Notes: a model not told the origin generated them from the letters alone. Shown: positions 55,879 to 64,000, numbered from the stretch's first letter. The stretch is DNA of 64,000 bases from Amycolatopsis sp. 195334CR (GCF_017309385.1 NZ_JAFJMJ010000002.1:2666001-2730000); one strand, 5' to 3'. Numbers and translations are program-made.

Positions 55879-56634
55879 ATGCCGGGAGGCAGGCGGCCGG
55901 GGCCGACGGGGGCCGTGGTCGGACGCGCGTTCCAGGTGCTGGGGGCGTTCAGCGCACAGCGGCCGGCGCTGCCGCTGAGCGAGATCGCCCGCCGCGCCGG
56001 GATGCCACTGTCCACTGTGCACAGGTTGCTGGGCGAACTGGCCGCGTGGGGCGCCGTCGAACGCGGTGAGGACGGGCTGTTCCGGGTCGGCCTGCGGCTG
56101 TGGGAACTCGGTGCGCTGGCGCCTCGCGGGCAGGGGCTGCGGGAACGGGCGCTGCCCTTTCTCGAAGACCTCTCCCAGATCACCAAGGAGAACGTGCAGC
56201 TCGCCGTCCGCGAGGGCACCGAGGTGGTGTTCATCGAGCGCATCGCCGGGTCCGGCGCGGTGCCGGTGCTGACCAGGGTCGGCGGGCGCTTCGCGCTGAC
56301 CGCCACCGGCGTCGGCCTGGTCCTGCTCGCCCACGCCCCGGCCGAGGTGCAGGAGGAGGTGCTCGGCGGCCCGATCGAGCGCTACACCCGCAAGACCGTC
56401 ACCGATCCGGCCGAGGTGCGCCGGATGCTCGCCGACGTCCGCACCAGCGGGTTCGCCATCAGCGACCGGCAGGTCACCATGGACGCCCTTTCCGTCGCCG
56501 CGCCGATCGACGACGGCGGCGGGCAGGTCGTCGCGGCGGTGTCCCTCGTCGTCCACCACGGCAGCACCCAGCCGCACGCGCTCACCCCGTTGGTCCGCAC
56601 CAGCGCCCGCGCGATCTCGCGGGCCCTGCGCTGA
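55879..56634 (+). CDS. IclR-family transcriptional regulator
   Basis: A 251-residue regulator: HTH segment LSEIARRAGMPLSTVHRLLGELAAW (about residues 34-57) and the IclR effector domain with VQLAVREGTEVVFIERIAG and FALTATGVGLVLLAHAP. ATG start at 55879. It precedes the Rieske oxygenase operon by 99 bases and almost certainly controls it, with the aromatic substrate or product as effector (inference). Confidence 0.93.
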   Translation: MPGGRRPGPTGAVVGRAFQVLGAFSAQRPALPLSEIARRAGMPLSTVHRLLGELAAWGAVERGEDGLFRVGLRLWELGALAPRGQGLRERALPFLEDLSQITKENVQLAVREGTEVVFIERIAGSGAVPVLTRVGGRFALTATGVGLVLLAHAPAEVQEEVLGGPIERYTRKTVTDPAEVRRMLADVRTSGFAISDRQVTMDALSVAAPIDDGGGQVVAAVSLVVHHGSTQPHALTPLVRTSARAISRALR

Positions 56635-56650
56635 GCGGGCCCGGAAAGTC

Positions 56651-56665
56651 TTCCATCTTTCGGAA
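56651..56665. promoter_or_regulatory. TTCC-N7-GGAA candidate IclR operator
   Basis: TTCC (56651-56654) and GGAA (56662-56665) frame a 15-bp near-palindrome between the IclR gene and the oxygenase gene. IclR-type regulators commonly bind 15-bp palindromes, but four-base half-sites are weak evidence. Confidence 0.3.
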
Positions 56666-56733
56666 ACGCTGTTCGGCCGGTCCGGTCGTTCCCGCCAGGC
56701 TGGCCACCGGCCTCAACGACGAGGGGACAGCGC

Positions 56734-57768
56734 ATGACCAGCATTCCGCGGGACCAGTGGTACGTCGCCGCCTACAGCGCCGAGATCGAGCCGGAACTGT
56801 TCTCCCGCACCATCTGCGGTGAGCCCGTCCTGTTCTGGCGGACCCGCTCCGGGGCGATCACCGCGATGCCGGACCGCTGCGTGCACCGGCGGTTCCCGCT
56901 CTCGCAAGCACCGTCCCGGCTCGTGGACGACCAGGTCGTCTGCGGTTACCACGGGTTCACCTACGGCGCCGACGGCAAGTGCGTCTTCGTGCCGGGCCAG
57001 CACCGCGTGCCGCGCACCGCCCGGCTGCGGCCGTACCCGGTGGCCGAGCAGGACTCCCTGGTCTGGATCTTCATCGGCGACCCGGCCAACGCGGACCCCG
57101 CCCGCATCCCGCGCGTGCCCTACCTCGACTCCCCCGGCCACACCACGGTCCGCGGCATGGAACCGCTGAAGGCGCGGTACTCCCTGCTGGTCGACAACCT
57201 GCTCGACCTGTCGCACGAGACGTACCTGCACGGCGGTTACATCGGCACACCGGAGGTCGCGGCAACCCCGATCACCACCGAGGTCGACGAGGACGCGGGC
57301 ATCATCTACGTCTCGCGCCAGATGGACGACGCCGAATGCCCGCCGTTCTACGCGAAGTCGACCGGCCTCCAGGGCCGGATCGCGCGCTGGCAGGACATCG
57401 AGTACACGCCGCCGTGCCTGTACAAACTGCACAGCCGCATCGCCCCGGCGGGTTCGGTACCCCGGCCCGACGGGAGCGACCCGGACGCCTTCCACGTCGA
57501 GGTCGTGTACGCGATCACCCCGGAGACCGAGCACTCCACCCACGACTTCTGGGCCGTCGCCCGCGACTTCGCGCTGGACGACGACGGGGTGTCGGCCTTC
57601 CTCGCCGAGAACAACCGGACCGTGGTCCTGCAGGACGTGGAAGCGCTCGACGTGCTGGAGCGGGTGATCGCCACCGAACCGGCGGGGTACCAGGAACTGT
57701 CGATCAACATCGACACCGGCGGGCTCGCGGCCCGGCGGATGCTCCAGCGCATGGCGGCACCGGCATGA
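56734..57768 (+). CDS. Rieske aromatic-ring oxygenase / O-demethylase oxygenase component
   Basis: Oxygenase subunit of a two-component Rieske system, 344 residues. The [2Fe-2S] ligands are CVHRRFPLSQ and VVCGYHGF (C-X-H and C-X2-H), and the mononuclear iron motif is in NLLDLSHETYLHGGY. The size and the reductase partner are those of vanillate O-demethylase VanA and relatives, which remove methyl groups from methoxybenzoates; other aryl substrates are possible. ATG 56734. The next gene, its reductase, starts within its stop codon (ATGA). Confidence 0.92.
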   Translation: MTSIPRDQWYVAAYSAEIEPELFSRTICGEPVLFWRTRSGAITAMPDRCVHRRFPLSQAPSRLVDDQVVCGYHGFTYGADGKCVFVPGQHRVPRTARLRPYPVAEQDSLVWIFIGDPANADPARIPRVPYLDSPGHTTVRGMEPLKARYSLLVDNLLDLSHETYLHGGYIGTPEVAATPITTEVDEDAGIIYVSRQMDDAECPPFYAKSTGLQGRIARWQDIEYTPPCLYKLHSRIAPAGSVPRPDGSDPDAFHVEVVYAITPETEHSTHDFWAVARDFALDDDGVSAFLAENNRTVVLQDVEALDVLERVIATEPAGYQELSINIDTGGLAARRMLQRMAAPA

Positions 57769-58847
57769 CGGCCGGGCCGATGCTGACCGGCGACCGCGTG
57801 CACCGCATCCACTGGGTGCTCGGCACGGACCGGTTGCGCGCGGTCTGCCACTGTTCCGCGGAACGCGAGTTCGACGATCCCGTGGAGCTGTGGGAGTGGC
57901 TGCTCGCGCATCCGGAGCACGATTCGGTCCTTGTGGTGGAGCGCAAGGAGAAGCTCGCCGAGGGCGTTGTCCGGTTGACCCTGCGCTCGCCGGACGGTCA
58001 GCCCCTTCCGGCGTGGGAACCGGGGGCGCACCTGGATCTCGTGCTGGAGTCCGGGCTCGTCCGCCAGTACTCCCTGTGCGGCGACCCGGACGACTCCTCG
58101 GTGCTGCAGGTCGCCGTGCTCCGGGAACCGGACGGACGCGGGGGTTCGCAGTACGTTCACGACGTTCTCGGCGAAGGCGACCGGGTGCGGATTCGGGGGC
58201 CGCGCAACCACTTTCCGTTGGTGGAAGCCAAGCGGTACCTGTTCATCGCGGGCGGAATCGGCATCACACCGATCCTGCCGATGATCGCGCGCGTCGCCGA
58301 GACCGGGCGGGACTGGCGCCTTGTTTATGGCGGCCGAACGCGCGCTTCCATGGCGTTCGTGGATGAACTCGAGTCGTGGTATCCCGAGCAGGTTGATGTC
58401 GTGCCGCAGGATGAGCGCGGGTTGCTCGACCTTCCGGTCCTGTTGGGCGGTGCCGAGGAGGAGACCGCGATCTACTGTTGTGGTCCCGAATCTTTGCTCG
58501 AAGCCGTCGAAGCGCAGTGTGTGAAGCCGCCGCACGTCGAGCGGTTCGCGCCGAAGCCGGGACTCGCGGACGGTCCCCGTGAGGGCTTCGAAGTCGAGCT
58601 GGCACGGACCGGCGCCGTGCTCGGGGTTCCGGCCGGCCGCTCCATCCTTGAGGTGGTCGAGGAGGCCGGGGTGCCCGTACTGTCCTCGTGTCAGGAAGGC
58701 ACGTGCGGGACCTGCGAAACCCCGGTGCTGTCCGGCGAGCCGGAGCACCGCGACTCGGTGCTCACCGGCGAGGAGCGGCAGGCCGGGGACACGATGATGA
58801 TCTGCGTTTCCCGCGCGTGCTCACCGCGGCTGGTCCTCGATCTCTGA
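57765..58847 (+). CDS. PDR/VanB-type oxidoreductase with extra N-terminal domain
   Basis: Reductase subunit of 360 residues that passes electrons from NADH to the Rieske oxygenase. It holds an FMN/FAD domain (LDLVLESGLVRQYSLCGDP), an NAD domain (YLFIAGGIGITPILPMI) and a C-terminal plant-type [2Fe-2S] ferredoxin (LSSCQEGTCGTCETPVLSG, last ligand in CVSRA). About 50 residues precede the usual VanB start: a histidine/tryptophan-rich segment (VHRIHWVLGTDRLRAVCHCS, ELWEWLLAHPEH). Start ATG 57765. See findings for this extension. Confidence 0.92.
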   Translation: MTAGPMLTGDRVHRIHWVLGTDRLRAVCHCSAEREFDDPVELWEWLLAHPEHDSVLVVERKEKLAEGVVRLTLRSPDGQPLPAWEPGAHLDLVLESGLVRQYSLCGDPDDSSVLQVAVLREPDGRGGSQYVHDVLGEGDRVRIRGPRNHFPLVEAKRYLFIAGGIGITPILPMIARVAETGRDWRLVYGGRTRASMAFVDELESWYPEQVDVVPQDERGLLDLPVLLGGAEEETAIYCCGPESLLEAVEAQCVKPPHVERFAPKPGLADGPREGFEVELARTGAVLGVPAGRSILEVVEEAGVPVLSSCQEGTCGTCETPVLSGEPEHRDSVLTGEERQAGDTMMICVSRACSPRLVLDL

Positions 58848-58872
58848 TCCCTCCGGAAAAAGGAGTGCTGGC

Positions 58873-60207
58873 ATGGATGATCCGGCCACCACCACGCGTT
58901 CGCTCAGGGAACTGCTCGACGGCTCACCCATGACGCGCTTCCAGTGGGGCGCGGTCGCGGTGTGCGTGCTGCTCAACACGCTCGACGGTTTCGACGTCGT
59001 CGTGATGGCGTTCACCGGCAAGTCCGTGTCGGCCTACTGGGGGCTCAGCGGCGCCCAGCTGGGGGCGCTGTTGTCGGCGGGGCTGATCGGCATGGGCGTC
59101 GGCTCGATGTTCATCGCTCCGTGGGCGGACAGGTTCGGGCGGCGGCCGATCGTGCTGGGGTGCCTGGCGATCGCCGGGGCCGGGATGGTGCTGTCCGCGG
59201 CCAGTCAGTCCGCGCTGCAACTCGGGGCACTCCGGGCGGTGACCGGGCTCGGCATCGGCGGCATTCTCGCGACGAGCAACGTCATCTCGGCCGAGTACGC
59301 CTCCGCGCGCTGGCGGGGACTGGCGGTCAGCCTGAACTCGACCGGTTACGCGCTGGGTGCCACGCTCGGCGGGTTGCTCACCGCGGTGCTGATCGGCGGG
59401 TTCGGGTGGCGGTCGGTGTTCCTCGTCGGGGGCGTCGCCACGTTGCTGTCGATTCCGCTGGTGTGGTGGCGGCTTCCCGAGTCGCTGGACTTCCTGCTGG
59501 TCCGCCGTCCGAAGGGGGCGCTCGAACGGGTCAACACGATGTTGGGCCGGATGGGGCACAGCCCGCTCACCTCGTTGCCCGCGCGGCCCGACGCGCCGAA
59601 GGGCGTGGGGTACCGCGAACTGCTCACCGCCCGGTTGCGGCGCAACACGCTGCTGTTGTGGGTGGCGTTCTTCGGCATCATGGCCGGGTTCTACTTCGTG
59701 ACGAGCTGGACGCCGACGCTCCTGGTCGAAGCGGGCCTGTCCGCGACGGCGGGCATCACCGGCGGCACGCTGCTCAACGTCGGCGGCATGTTCGGCGCGG
59801 CGCTGCTGGGCCTGCTCGCCGCGCGGTTCGCGCTGCGGCAGGTGCTGGTCGGGTACCTGGTGGTGGCGGCGGTGCTGCTGGCGGTGTTCATCGCGTCGAT
59901 CTCGTCGCTGGCGCTGGCGTTCACGGTGGCCGCGTTGATCGGGGTGGTGGTCAACGGCTGCGTCGCCGGGTTGTACGCGCTCACCCCGACGATCTACGAG
60001 CCCGCGATCCGGACTACTGGGGTGGGGACGGGGTTGGCCATCGGGCGGGCGGGGGCGGTTTTGGCGCCGAGCATCGCTGGGGCGTTGCTGGATTCGGGGT
60101 GGACCGCGGAGCGGTTGTATGTGGTGAATGGTGGGGTTTTTGTGGTGACCGCTGTTTTGCTGCTGCTGGTTCGGAGTGGGCGGGCGGGGGCCACCCCGGT
60201 GTTTTAG
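58873..60207 (+). CDS. MFS aromatic acid:H+ symporter (AAHS family)
   Basis: A 444-residue 12-helix transporter: LNTLDGFDVVVMAFTGKSV contains the DGxD motif of the first helix in the AAHS family, and GSMFIAPWADRFGRRPIVLG is the loop 2-3 motif. Such carriers import benzoates, vanillate or protocatechuate. A strong ribosome site AAGGAGTG precedes ATG 58873, 25 bases after the reductase stop, so transport and demethylation are one operon. Confidence 0.93.
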   Translation: MDDPATTTRSLRELLDGSPMTRFQWGAVAVCVLLNTLDGFDVVVMAFTGKSVSAYWGLSGAQLGALLSAGLIGMGVGSMFIAPWADRFGRRPIVLGCLAIAGAGMVLSAASQSALQLGALRAVTGLGIGGILATSNVISAEYASARWRGLAVSLNSTGYALGATLGGLLTAVLIGGFGWRSVFLVGGVATLLSIPLVWWRLPESLDFLLVRRPKGALERVNTMLGRMGHSPLTSLPARPDAPKGVGYRELLTARLRRNTLLLWVAFFGIMAGFYFVTSWTPTLLVEAGLSATAGITGGTLLNVGGMFGAALLGLLAARFALRQVLVGYLVVAAVLLAVFIASISSLALAFTVAALIGVVVNGCVAGLYALTPTIYEPAIRTTGVGTGLAIGRAGAVLAPSIAGALLDSGWTAERLYVVNGGVFVVTAVLLLLVRSGRAGATPVF

Positions 60208-60262
60208 TGTGACTACGGCTGTGAACTGGGGATGGGGAGGGTGGGTTGGCTGCCGGTTTGTT

Positions 60263-60315
60263 GCAGTGAATGTGGCTTTCACTGCGGATTTTGCAGTGAA
60301 AGCCACATTCACTGC
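60263..60315. terminator. GTGGCTTT/AAAGCCAC-core intergenic hairpin, copy 3 (23-bp perfect arms)
   Basis: The arms 60263-60285 and 60293-60315 are fully complementary over 23 bases, with a 7-base loop GGATTTT. Each arm also begins GCAGTGAA and ends TTCACTGC, a nested partial dyad. It lies between convergent transporter and amidohydrolase genes, three bases before the stop of the latter: a bidirectional terminator by position. Confidence 0.85.
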
Positions 60316-60317
60316 AG

Positions 60318-61502
60318 CTAGTTTGTCAGGGTGCCGTGGCGGGCGACGATGGTGCCGGATTTGACGACCAGGGTGCGGGGTGGGCGGGTGGCGACTGCTT
60401 CGGCGGGGACGCGGGCGTCCACAATGCACAGATCGGCGAAGCAGCCTTCTGCCAGGCCGTAGTCGGCCAGGCCCAGTGCGCGGGCACCGCCGTGGGTGGC
60501 GGCGTCCAGGGCCAGTTCGATGTCCTCGTCCCGGCGGAAGCCGCAGCCTTGGGCCAGGAACAGCGCCCGCTCCAGCATGTCCCCGGTGCCGTACGGCGAC
60601 CACAGGTCCCGCACGCCGTCGTTGCCGCAGGCCAGGGTCGCGCCGGCGGCGACCATCGCGCGCAGCGGCGGCGCGGGCCTGGTCACCGGCGCCACGGTGG
60701 TCATGCTGATCCGCTGTTCGGCCATCGCCGCGATGATCCGCTCCTGTCGTTCCGCCGATATCCCGCCGCACAGGCCGAAACCGTGGCTGATGGTGACCTT
60801 GCCCGCCAGGCCGAGCACCCGGGTCCGCTCGATGATCAGGTCGAACTGCCAGGCCCCCAGCGGGCCCTCGTCATGGAGATGGATGTCCACCCCGCAGCCG
60901 TACCGCCCGGCGATGTCGAACACCGCGTCGAGCTGCCCGACCGGATCGTTGTCGATCCCGGCCGGGTCGAGGCCGCCGATGTTCTCCACGCCGGATCGCA
61001 CCGCCTCCTCCAGCAGGGCCAGCGTTCCCGGCTTGCTCAGCAAACCCTCCTGCGGAAACGCCACCAGCTCGACGTCGATCCGGCCCTTGCGCCGCGCCAG
61101 TGCCTCCCGCACCGCCTCCACGCCACCGAGTCCGACACCGGGGTCGACGTCGACGTGGCTGCGCGCGTGGGTGGTGCCGTGCGCGATCATCGCGTCCAGC
61201 AGAGCGCCGATGTAGTCCGGCGACGGGATCCCCAGCTCACCGCGACGGCGCCGCTCGTTCGCGATCACCTCCGCCAGCCCGCCCGCCGCCGAGTGCGGCA
61301 CCCACGGGCCACCCCACAGCGTTTTGTCCACGTGGCAGTGCGCGTCGACGAAACCGGGCAGCACCAGCGCGCCACCGCAGTCCTCGACCGTGCCCTCCGT
61401 GGTCAGGCCGTTGCCGATCCGGGCGATCCGCCCCGCGCTGATCAGGAGATCGGTGGCGGTGCCGTCGGGCAGCGTCACCGAGCGGAGCAGCAGGTCGTTC
61501 AT
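60318..61502 (-). CDS. Amidohydrolase-family protein (cytosine deaminase-like)
   Basis: A metal-dependent hydrolase of 394 residues. The metal site begins with GFVDAHCHVDKTLWGG; further histidines are in THARSHVDVDPG, CGVDIHLHDEG and VTISHGFGLCG, and the last aspartate is in LACGNDGVRD. The set fits cytosine deaminase/isopropylaminohydrolase-type enzymes acting on cyclic amides or amidines. ATG 61502 overlaps the response regulator stop as ATGA, so it is translated with the two-component system. Its substrate is unknown. Confidence 0.88.
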   Translation of the reverse strand: MNDLLLRSVTLPDGTATDLLISAGRIARIGNGLTTEGTVEDCGGALVLPGFVDAHCHVDKTLWGGPWVPHSAAGGLAEVIANERRRRGELGIPSPDYIGALLDAMIAHGTTHARSHVDVDPGVGLGGVEAVREALARRKGRIDVELVAFPQEGLLSKPGTLALLEEAVRSGVENIGGLDPAGIDNDPVGQLDAVFDIAGRYGCGVDIHLHDEGPLGAWQFDLIIERTRVLGLAGKVTISHGFGLCGGISAERQERIIAAMAEQRISMTTVAPVTRPAPPLRAMVAAGATLACGNDGVRDLWSPYGTGDMLERALFLAQGCGFRRDEDIELALDAATHGGARALGLADYGLAEGCFADLCIVDARVPAEAVATRPPRTLVVKSGTIVARHGTLTN

Positions 61503-62146
61503 CGTGGTGCCTCTCGCGAATCGATCCGGATGATCCGGCGCTCGGCGGCGACGGCGACCGCGGCCGCCCTGCTGTCCACGCCGAGCTTGCCGTAGATGTG
61601 GGTGAGGTGCGTTTTCACCGTCGCCTCGGAGATGAACAGCTTTCCGGCGATCTGCCGGTTGCTCAGCCCGTCGGCGAGCAGGCGGCAGATCTCGGTCTCC
61701 CGTGGCGACAGCTCGGGCACCGGGGCGCGCACCCGGCCGACGAGCCGGGCCGCCACCTGCGGCGCCAACGCGGTTTCGCTGCGTGCGGCCGCGCGGATGC
61801 CGCGGAACAGGTCCTCCGGCGGCCCGGCCTTGAGCAGATAACCCGTGGCACCGGCGGCCATCGCCCTGGTGACGTCCACTTCGGTGTCGTAAGTGGTCAG
61901 GACCAGCACCCGCGGCGCGTCCGGTGTGGCGGCGAGCCGTTTGGTGGCGTCCACGCCGTCCGGGCCGGCGCCGAGTTGGAGGTCCATCAGCACCACGTCC
62001 GGCCGTTCGGCCGCGGCGAACCGCACGGCTTCGTCGGCGCCCGCGCATTCGCCGATGACCGCCATGTCCGGTTCACCGGCCAGCAACGCGGCCAGCCCGG
62101 CGCGGACCACGGGGTGGTCGTCGACGATCAGGATGCGGATGGTCAC
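61499..62146 (-). CDS. NarL/LuxR-type response regulator (SenR-like)
   Basis: A 215-residue response regulator. Receiver domain with LIVDDHPVVRAGLAAL, phospho-acceptor aspartate in DVVLMDLQLG and the K in GYLLKAG, then a LuxR-type HTH (LSPRETEICRLLADGLSNRQIAGKL). The GTG start at 62146 overlaps the kinase stop as GTGA. Partner of the histidine kinase; likely targets include the divergent hbpS-like gene. Confidence 0.93.
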   Translation of the reverse strand: MTIRILIVDDHPVVRAGLAALLAGEPDMAVIGECAGADEAVRFAAAERPDVVLMDLQLGAGPDGVDATKRLAATPDAPRVLVLTTYDTEVDVTRAMAAGATGYLLKAGPPEDLFRGIRAAARSETALAPQVAARLVGRVRAPVPELSPRETEICRLLADGLSNRQIAGKLFISEATVKTHLTHIYGKLGVDSRAAAVAVAAERRIIRIDSREAPR

Positions 62147-63321
62147 CTGGCCTCCTCCACGGGTGCGGTGACCGCGAGCGCGGTGCCCTTCCCGGGCGCG
62201 CTCTCCACCACCAGCGAACCACCGAGCGCGGCGACCCGCTCGGCCATCATCCGCAGGCCGTACCCCCGTCCCGGGGCGGCGCGCACCGCGTCGGGGTCGA
62301 AGCCGGTGCCGTCGTCGCGGACGTCGAGCACGACCTCGTCGCCGAGGTAGGTCAGCGTCACCGCGGCCTCGGCCGCGCCCGCGTGCTCGGTCACGTTGGC
62401 CAGCGCGCCCTGGGCCACCCGCAGCAGACCGGCCTCCACTCGCGGGTCCAGCGCGTGGGGTGTGCCGCTGGTGGCGAACCGGACGACCGGGCCGCCCGCC
62501 GAGCCCGCCTGCTCGGCGAGTTCGGCCAGCGTCCCAGCGAGATCGGTGCCGTCGAGCCGGGGTGAGGAGAGGTCGCGGACGAACCGGCGTGCCTCGGCGA
62601 GGTTGTCCCCGGCGGCCTCGACCGCGCGGGTGACGTGCCCGCGGGCCACCTCCGGTTCCGCCGACCACGACCGCAACGCCGCCTGCAGCAGCATCCGCAT
62701 GCTGGACAGGCCCTGCGCGAGCGTGTCGTGGATCTCCCTGGCCAGCCGCTCGCGTTCCTGCACCACCCCGGCCACGCGTTCGCTCTCCGCCAGGTCGTCG
62801 CGGGTGCGCAGCAGGTCGGCGGCGAGTTCCTGCTGTTCGGCCCTGGCGCGGTCGAGTTGCAGGAAGGTGACCGTGGCCATCAGCGCGACCGCGATCGGGG
62901 CGAGCACCAGGCCGAGGTCGAACCCGCTGGCGATGCGCAACTGGGCCAGGATCACCGCGACGGTGAGCAGCGCGACCATCACGATCACCACGCGCGGGCG
63001 CAGCAGTTGCAGGCAGACGAAGAACAGCGGGACCGCGCACCAGGCGAAGCTCGGCGCGGCCACCACCAACGCCAGCCAGACCGCGATCACCACCGCGAGC
63101 CAGGCCTGCCGCCATCGGCCAAGGCTCGTCCACAGCAGGACCCCGGCGGCGTAGACGACCGCGAGGCCGCCGGTGAGGCCGAGGATCAGCGGGGTGGCGC
63201 CGTGCAGTCCGTGCGCGCTGACGAACCGGGCCACCGACGCGGCGAGCAGGAGGAAGAAGCCGGCGTGCATGGCGGCGTTGAGCCGCGCGCTGCGCGCCCC
63301 GGCCGTCACCGCGACTGCCAT
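62143..63321 (-). CDS. Sensor histidine kinase, HisKA_3 type (SenS-like)
   Basis: A 392-residue membrane kinase: five or six N-terminal hydrophobic helices (about residues 15-165) with short outer loops, then the dimerisation/phosphorylation motif LAREIHDTLAQGLSSMRML and an ATPase domain (VLDVRDDGTGFDPD, GYGLRMMAERVAALGG). AAGGAGCG precedes ATG 63321. The divergent secreted HbpS/GlcG-type gene makes it a SenS candidate: in Streptomyces reticuli extracellular HbpS controls the kinase SenS in response to haem and redox stress. First gene of a three-gene unit. Confidence 0.9.
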   Translation of the reverse strand: MAVAVTAGARSARLNAAMHAGFFLLLAASVARFVSAHGLHGATPLILGLTGGLAVVYAAGVLLWTSLGRWRQAWLAVVIAVWLALVVAAPSFAWCAVPLFFVCLQLLRPRVVIVMVALLTVAVILAQLRIASGFDLGLVLAPIAVALMATVTFLQLDRARAEQQELAADLLRTRDDLAESERVAGVVQERERLAREIHDTLAQGLSSMRMLLQAALRSWSAEPEVARGHVTRAVEAAGDNLAEARRFVRDLSSPRLDGTDLAGTLAELAEQAGSAGGPVVRFATSGTPHALDPRVEAGLLRVAQGALANVTEHAGAAEAAVTLTYLGDEVVLDVRDDGTGFDPDAVRAAPGRGYGLRMMAERVAALGGSLVVESAPGKGTALAVTAPVEEAR

Positions 63322-63386
63322 CGGTCCGCTCCTTCCGCCTCGATCGACCCGGTGATCGTAAGCACGGGTCACCGGTGCCGCATCAA

Positions 63387-63418
63387 TCGTCCGGATGATG
63401 CCGGGGTCGCCCGGACGA
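63387..63418. promoter_or_regulatory. 8-bp inverted repeat between SenS-like and HbpS-like genes
   Basis: TCGTCCGG (63387-63394) and CCGGACGA (63411-63418) are perfect inverted copies. A second dyad CCGGTGA/TCACCGG is at 63349-63355 and 63369-63375, and GCGGG/CCCGC flanks an A5 run at 63482-63496 just before the HbpS-like gene. Candidate operators for the response regulator. Confidence 0.4.
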
Positions 63419-63514
63419 CGCCGAAGCCCGCGACCCGCCCCCGATTCGCCGGTGCCCGTGAGCCGGGAAAGTGGTGGCAGAGCGGGAAAAACCCGCCGGA
63501 CGAAGGGACATCCG

Positions 63515-64000
63515 ATGAAGACCACCACCGCCCGCACCCGGCTCGCCCTCGGCATGACCGCCGGTGTGGCGACCGTCGCACTCGCCACCGGTTTCGGCGT
63601 GGCGCAGGCGCAGGGTGACCAGCAGGCGCCCCAGCCCGCCGCCGCGCAGAACGTGGTGCAGACCAGCACGCTCAGCATCGACGCGGCGATCCGGGCCGCG
63701 CAGGCCACCCTGGACGCCGCCGAGCAGAACGGGCAGCGGGTCACGGTCGCCGTGCTGGACCGCTCCGGCGCGGTGCGCGCCATGCTCAAGGGTGATGGCG
63801 CGGGTCCGCAGACGGAGGAGTCGGCCAAGCGGAAGGCCTTCACCGCGGTGTCGTTCGGGCAGCCGACGTCCGCGCTGGCCAAGAACGCGCAGGGCAACGG
63901 GCCGAGCGTGCGGGACATCCCGGGCACGCTGTTCCTCGCCGGTGGCGTGCCGGTCGTGGCCAACGGCGGCCCCATCGCCGCGATCGGCGTGGGCGGCGCA
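63515..64000 (+). CDS. Secreted HbpS/GlcG-family haem-binding-type protein, truncated by window end
   Basis: An exported protein, 162 codons visible, cut by the window edge. Signal peptide MKTTTARTRLALGMTAGVAT continues to a cleavage site near AQAQG. After a linker rich in Q, A and P comes the GlcG/HbpS domain: SIDAAIRAAQATLDAAEQNG, VTVAVLDRSGAVRAMLKGDG, AKRKAFTAVSFGQPTSAL, LFLAGGVPVVANGGPIAAIG. In Streptomyces HbpS binds haem and signals to SenS. Start ATG 63515, with GAAGGGA about eight bases before. Divergent from the kinase gene. Confidence 0.88.
   Translation, partial: MKTTTARTRLALGMTAGVATVALATGFGVAQAQGDQQAPQPAAAQNVVQTSTLSIDAAIRAAQATLDAAEQNGQRVTVAVLDRSGAVRAMLKGDGAGPQTEESAKRKAFTAVSFGQPTSALAKNAQGNGPSVRDIPGTLFLAGGVPVVANGGPIAAIGVGGA

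Noticed and set aside
61322..61330. TTGTCCACG and TTGTCCACT (near 30401) as possible DnaA boxes
   Set aside because: Isolated single matches inside coding sequence, without clustering, AT-rich DNA or dnaA/dnaN nearby; no origin is supported.

Overview
The window is very GC-rich DNA with dense genes and many GTG/TTG starts. The gene set includes F420-type LLM oxidoreductases, Acg-type nitroreductase with universal stress protein, a DUF5703-type protein, DUF3558-like lipoproteins and many secreted glycosidases. Together these point to a filamentous actinomycete, most likely Pseudonocardiaceae (Amycolatopsis-like). That placement is inference from gene content and style. No rRNA, tRNA, CRISPR array or prophage was seen, and no gene-free stretch exceeds about 200 bases. 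Both window edges cut genes: a GH92 mannosidase on the left and an HbpS/GlcG-type protein on the right.

Layout. 1-7.0 kb: two tandem GH92 alpha-mannosidases, one with a C-terminal repeat domain and one without an export signal, then a FUSC-type membrane protein. 9.1-11.97 kb: malate dehydrogenase, a POT peptide transporter and an unannotated 46-codon secreted peptide. 12-16.8 kb (minus): M3 peptidase with a histidine phosphatase, then UppP with an LLM oxidoreductase; a 167-bp palindromic element lies between the pairs. 16.9-20.6 kb: aldo/keto reductase, a beta-propeller lipoprotein with DUF5703, and a divergent ArsR/quinone oxidoreductase pair. 20.6-24.8 kb: proline catabolism (pruA-pruB) divergent from a PucR regulator, with a perfect 11-bp dyad between them. 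24.9-26.5 kb: a secreted SGNH hydrolase and an IS110 remnant.

26.5-41.5 kb is the centrepiece: a carbohydrate locus built for mucin-type O-glycans. It holds a Tat-exported GH109 alpha-N-acetylgalactosaminidase, a secreted GH101 endo-alpha-N-acetylgalactosaminidase, two paralogous DeoR regulators, a DUF5107/TPR-like protein, a complete sugar ABC importer (binding protein, two permeases, MsmK/UgpC-type ATPase) and a SIS isomerase/deaminase - PfkB kinase - class II aldolase operon of the amino-sugar/tagatose type. Three promoters in the locus share a short motif placed at or inside the promoter, consistent with a common DeoR operator.

41.5-55.3 kb is an accessory stretch of small redox enzymes and regulators: HxlR/SRPBCC/LLM, SDR/NmrA, two secreted or membrane proteins, Acg nitroreductase with universal stress protein (with a DosR-box-like site upstream), AraC, RibD-like, aldo/keto reductase/VOC/WYL regulator, a PQQ-propeller and a triple-repeat lipoprotein. 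55.3-60.2 kb: an IclR-regulated Rieske oxygenase, its reductase and an aromatic-acid MFS transporter (vanillate-type O-demethylation or similar). 60.3-64 kb: amidohydrolase, NarL-type response regulator and histidine kinase, translationally coupled and divergent from a secreted HbpS/GlcG-like protein, which matches the HbpS-SenS-SenR redox-sensing arrangement known from Streptomyces.

Three intergenic hairpins at gene ends share a GTGGCTTT/AAAGCCAC core, with perfect arms of 11, 15 and 23 bp. They look like a dispersed terminator-type repeat family.
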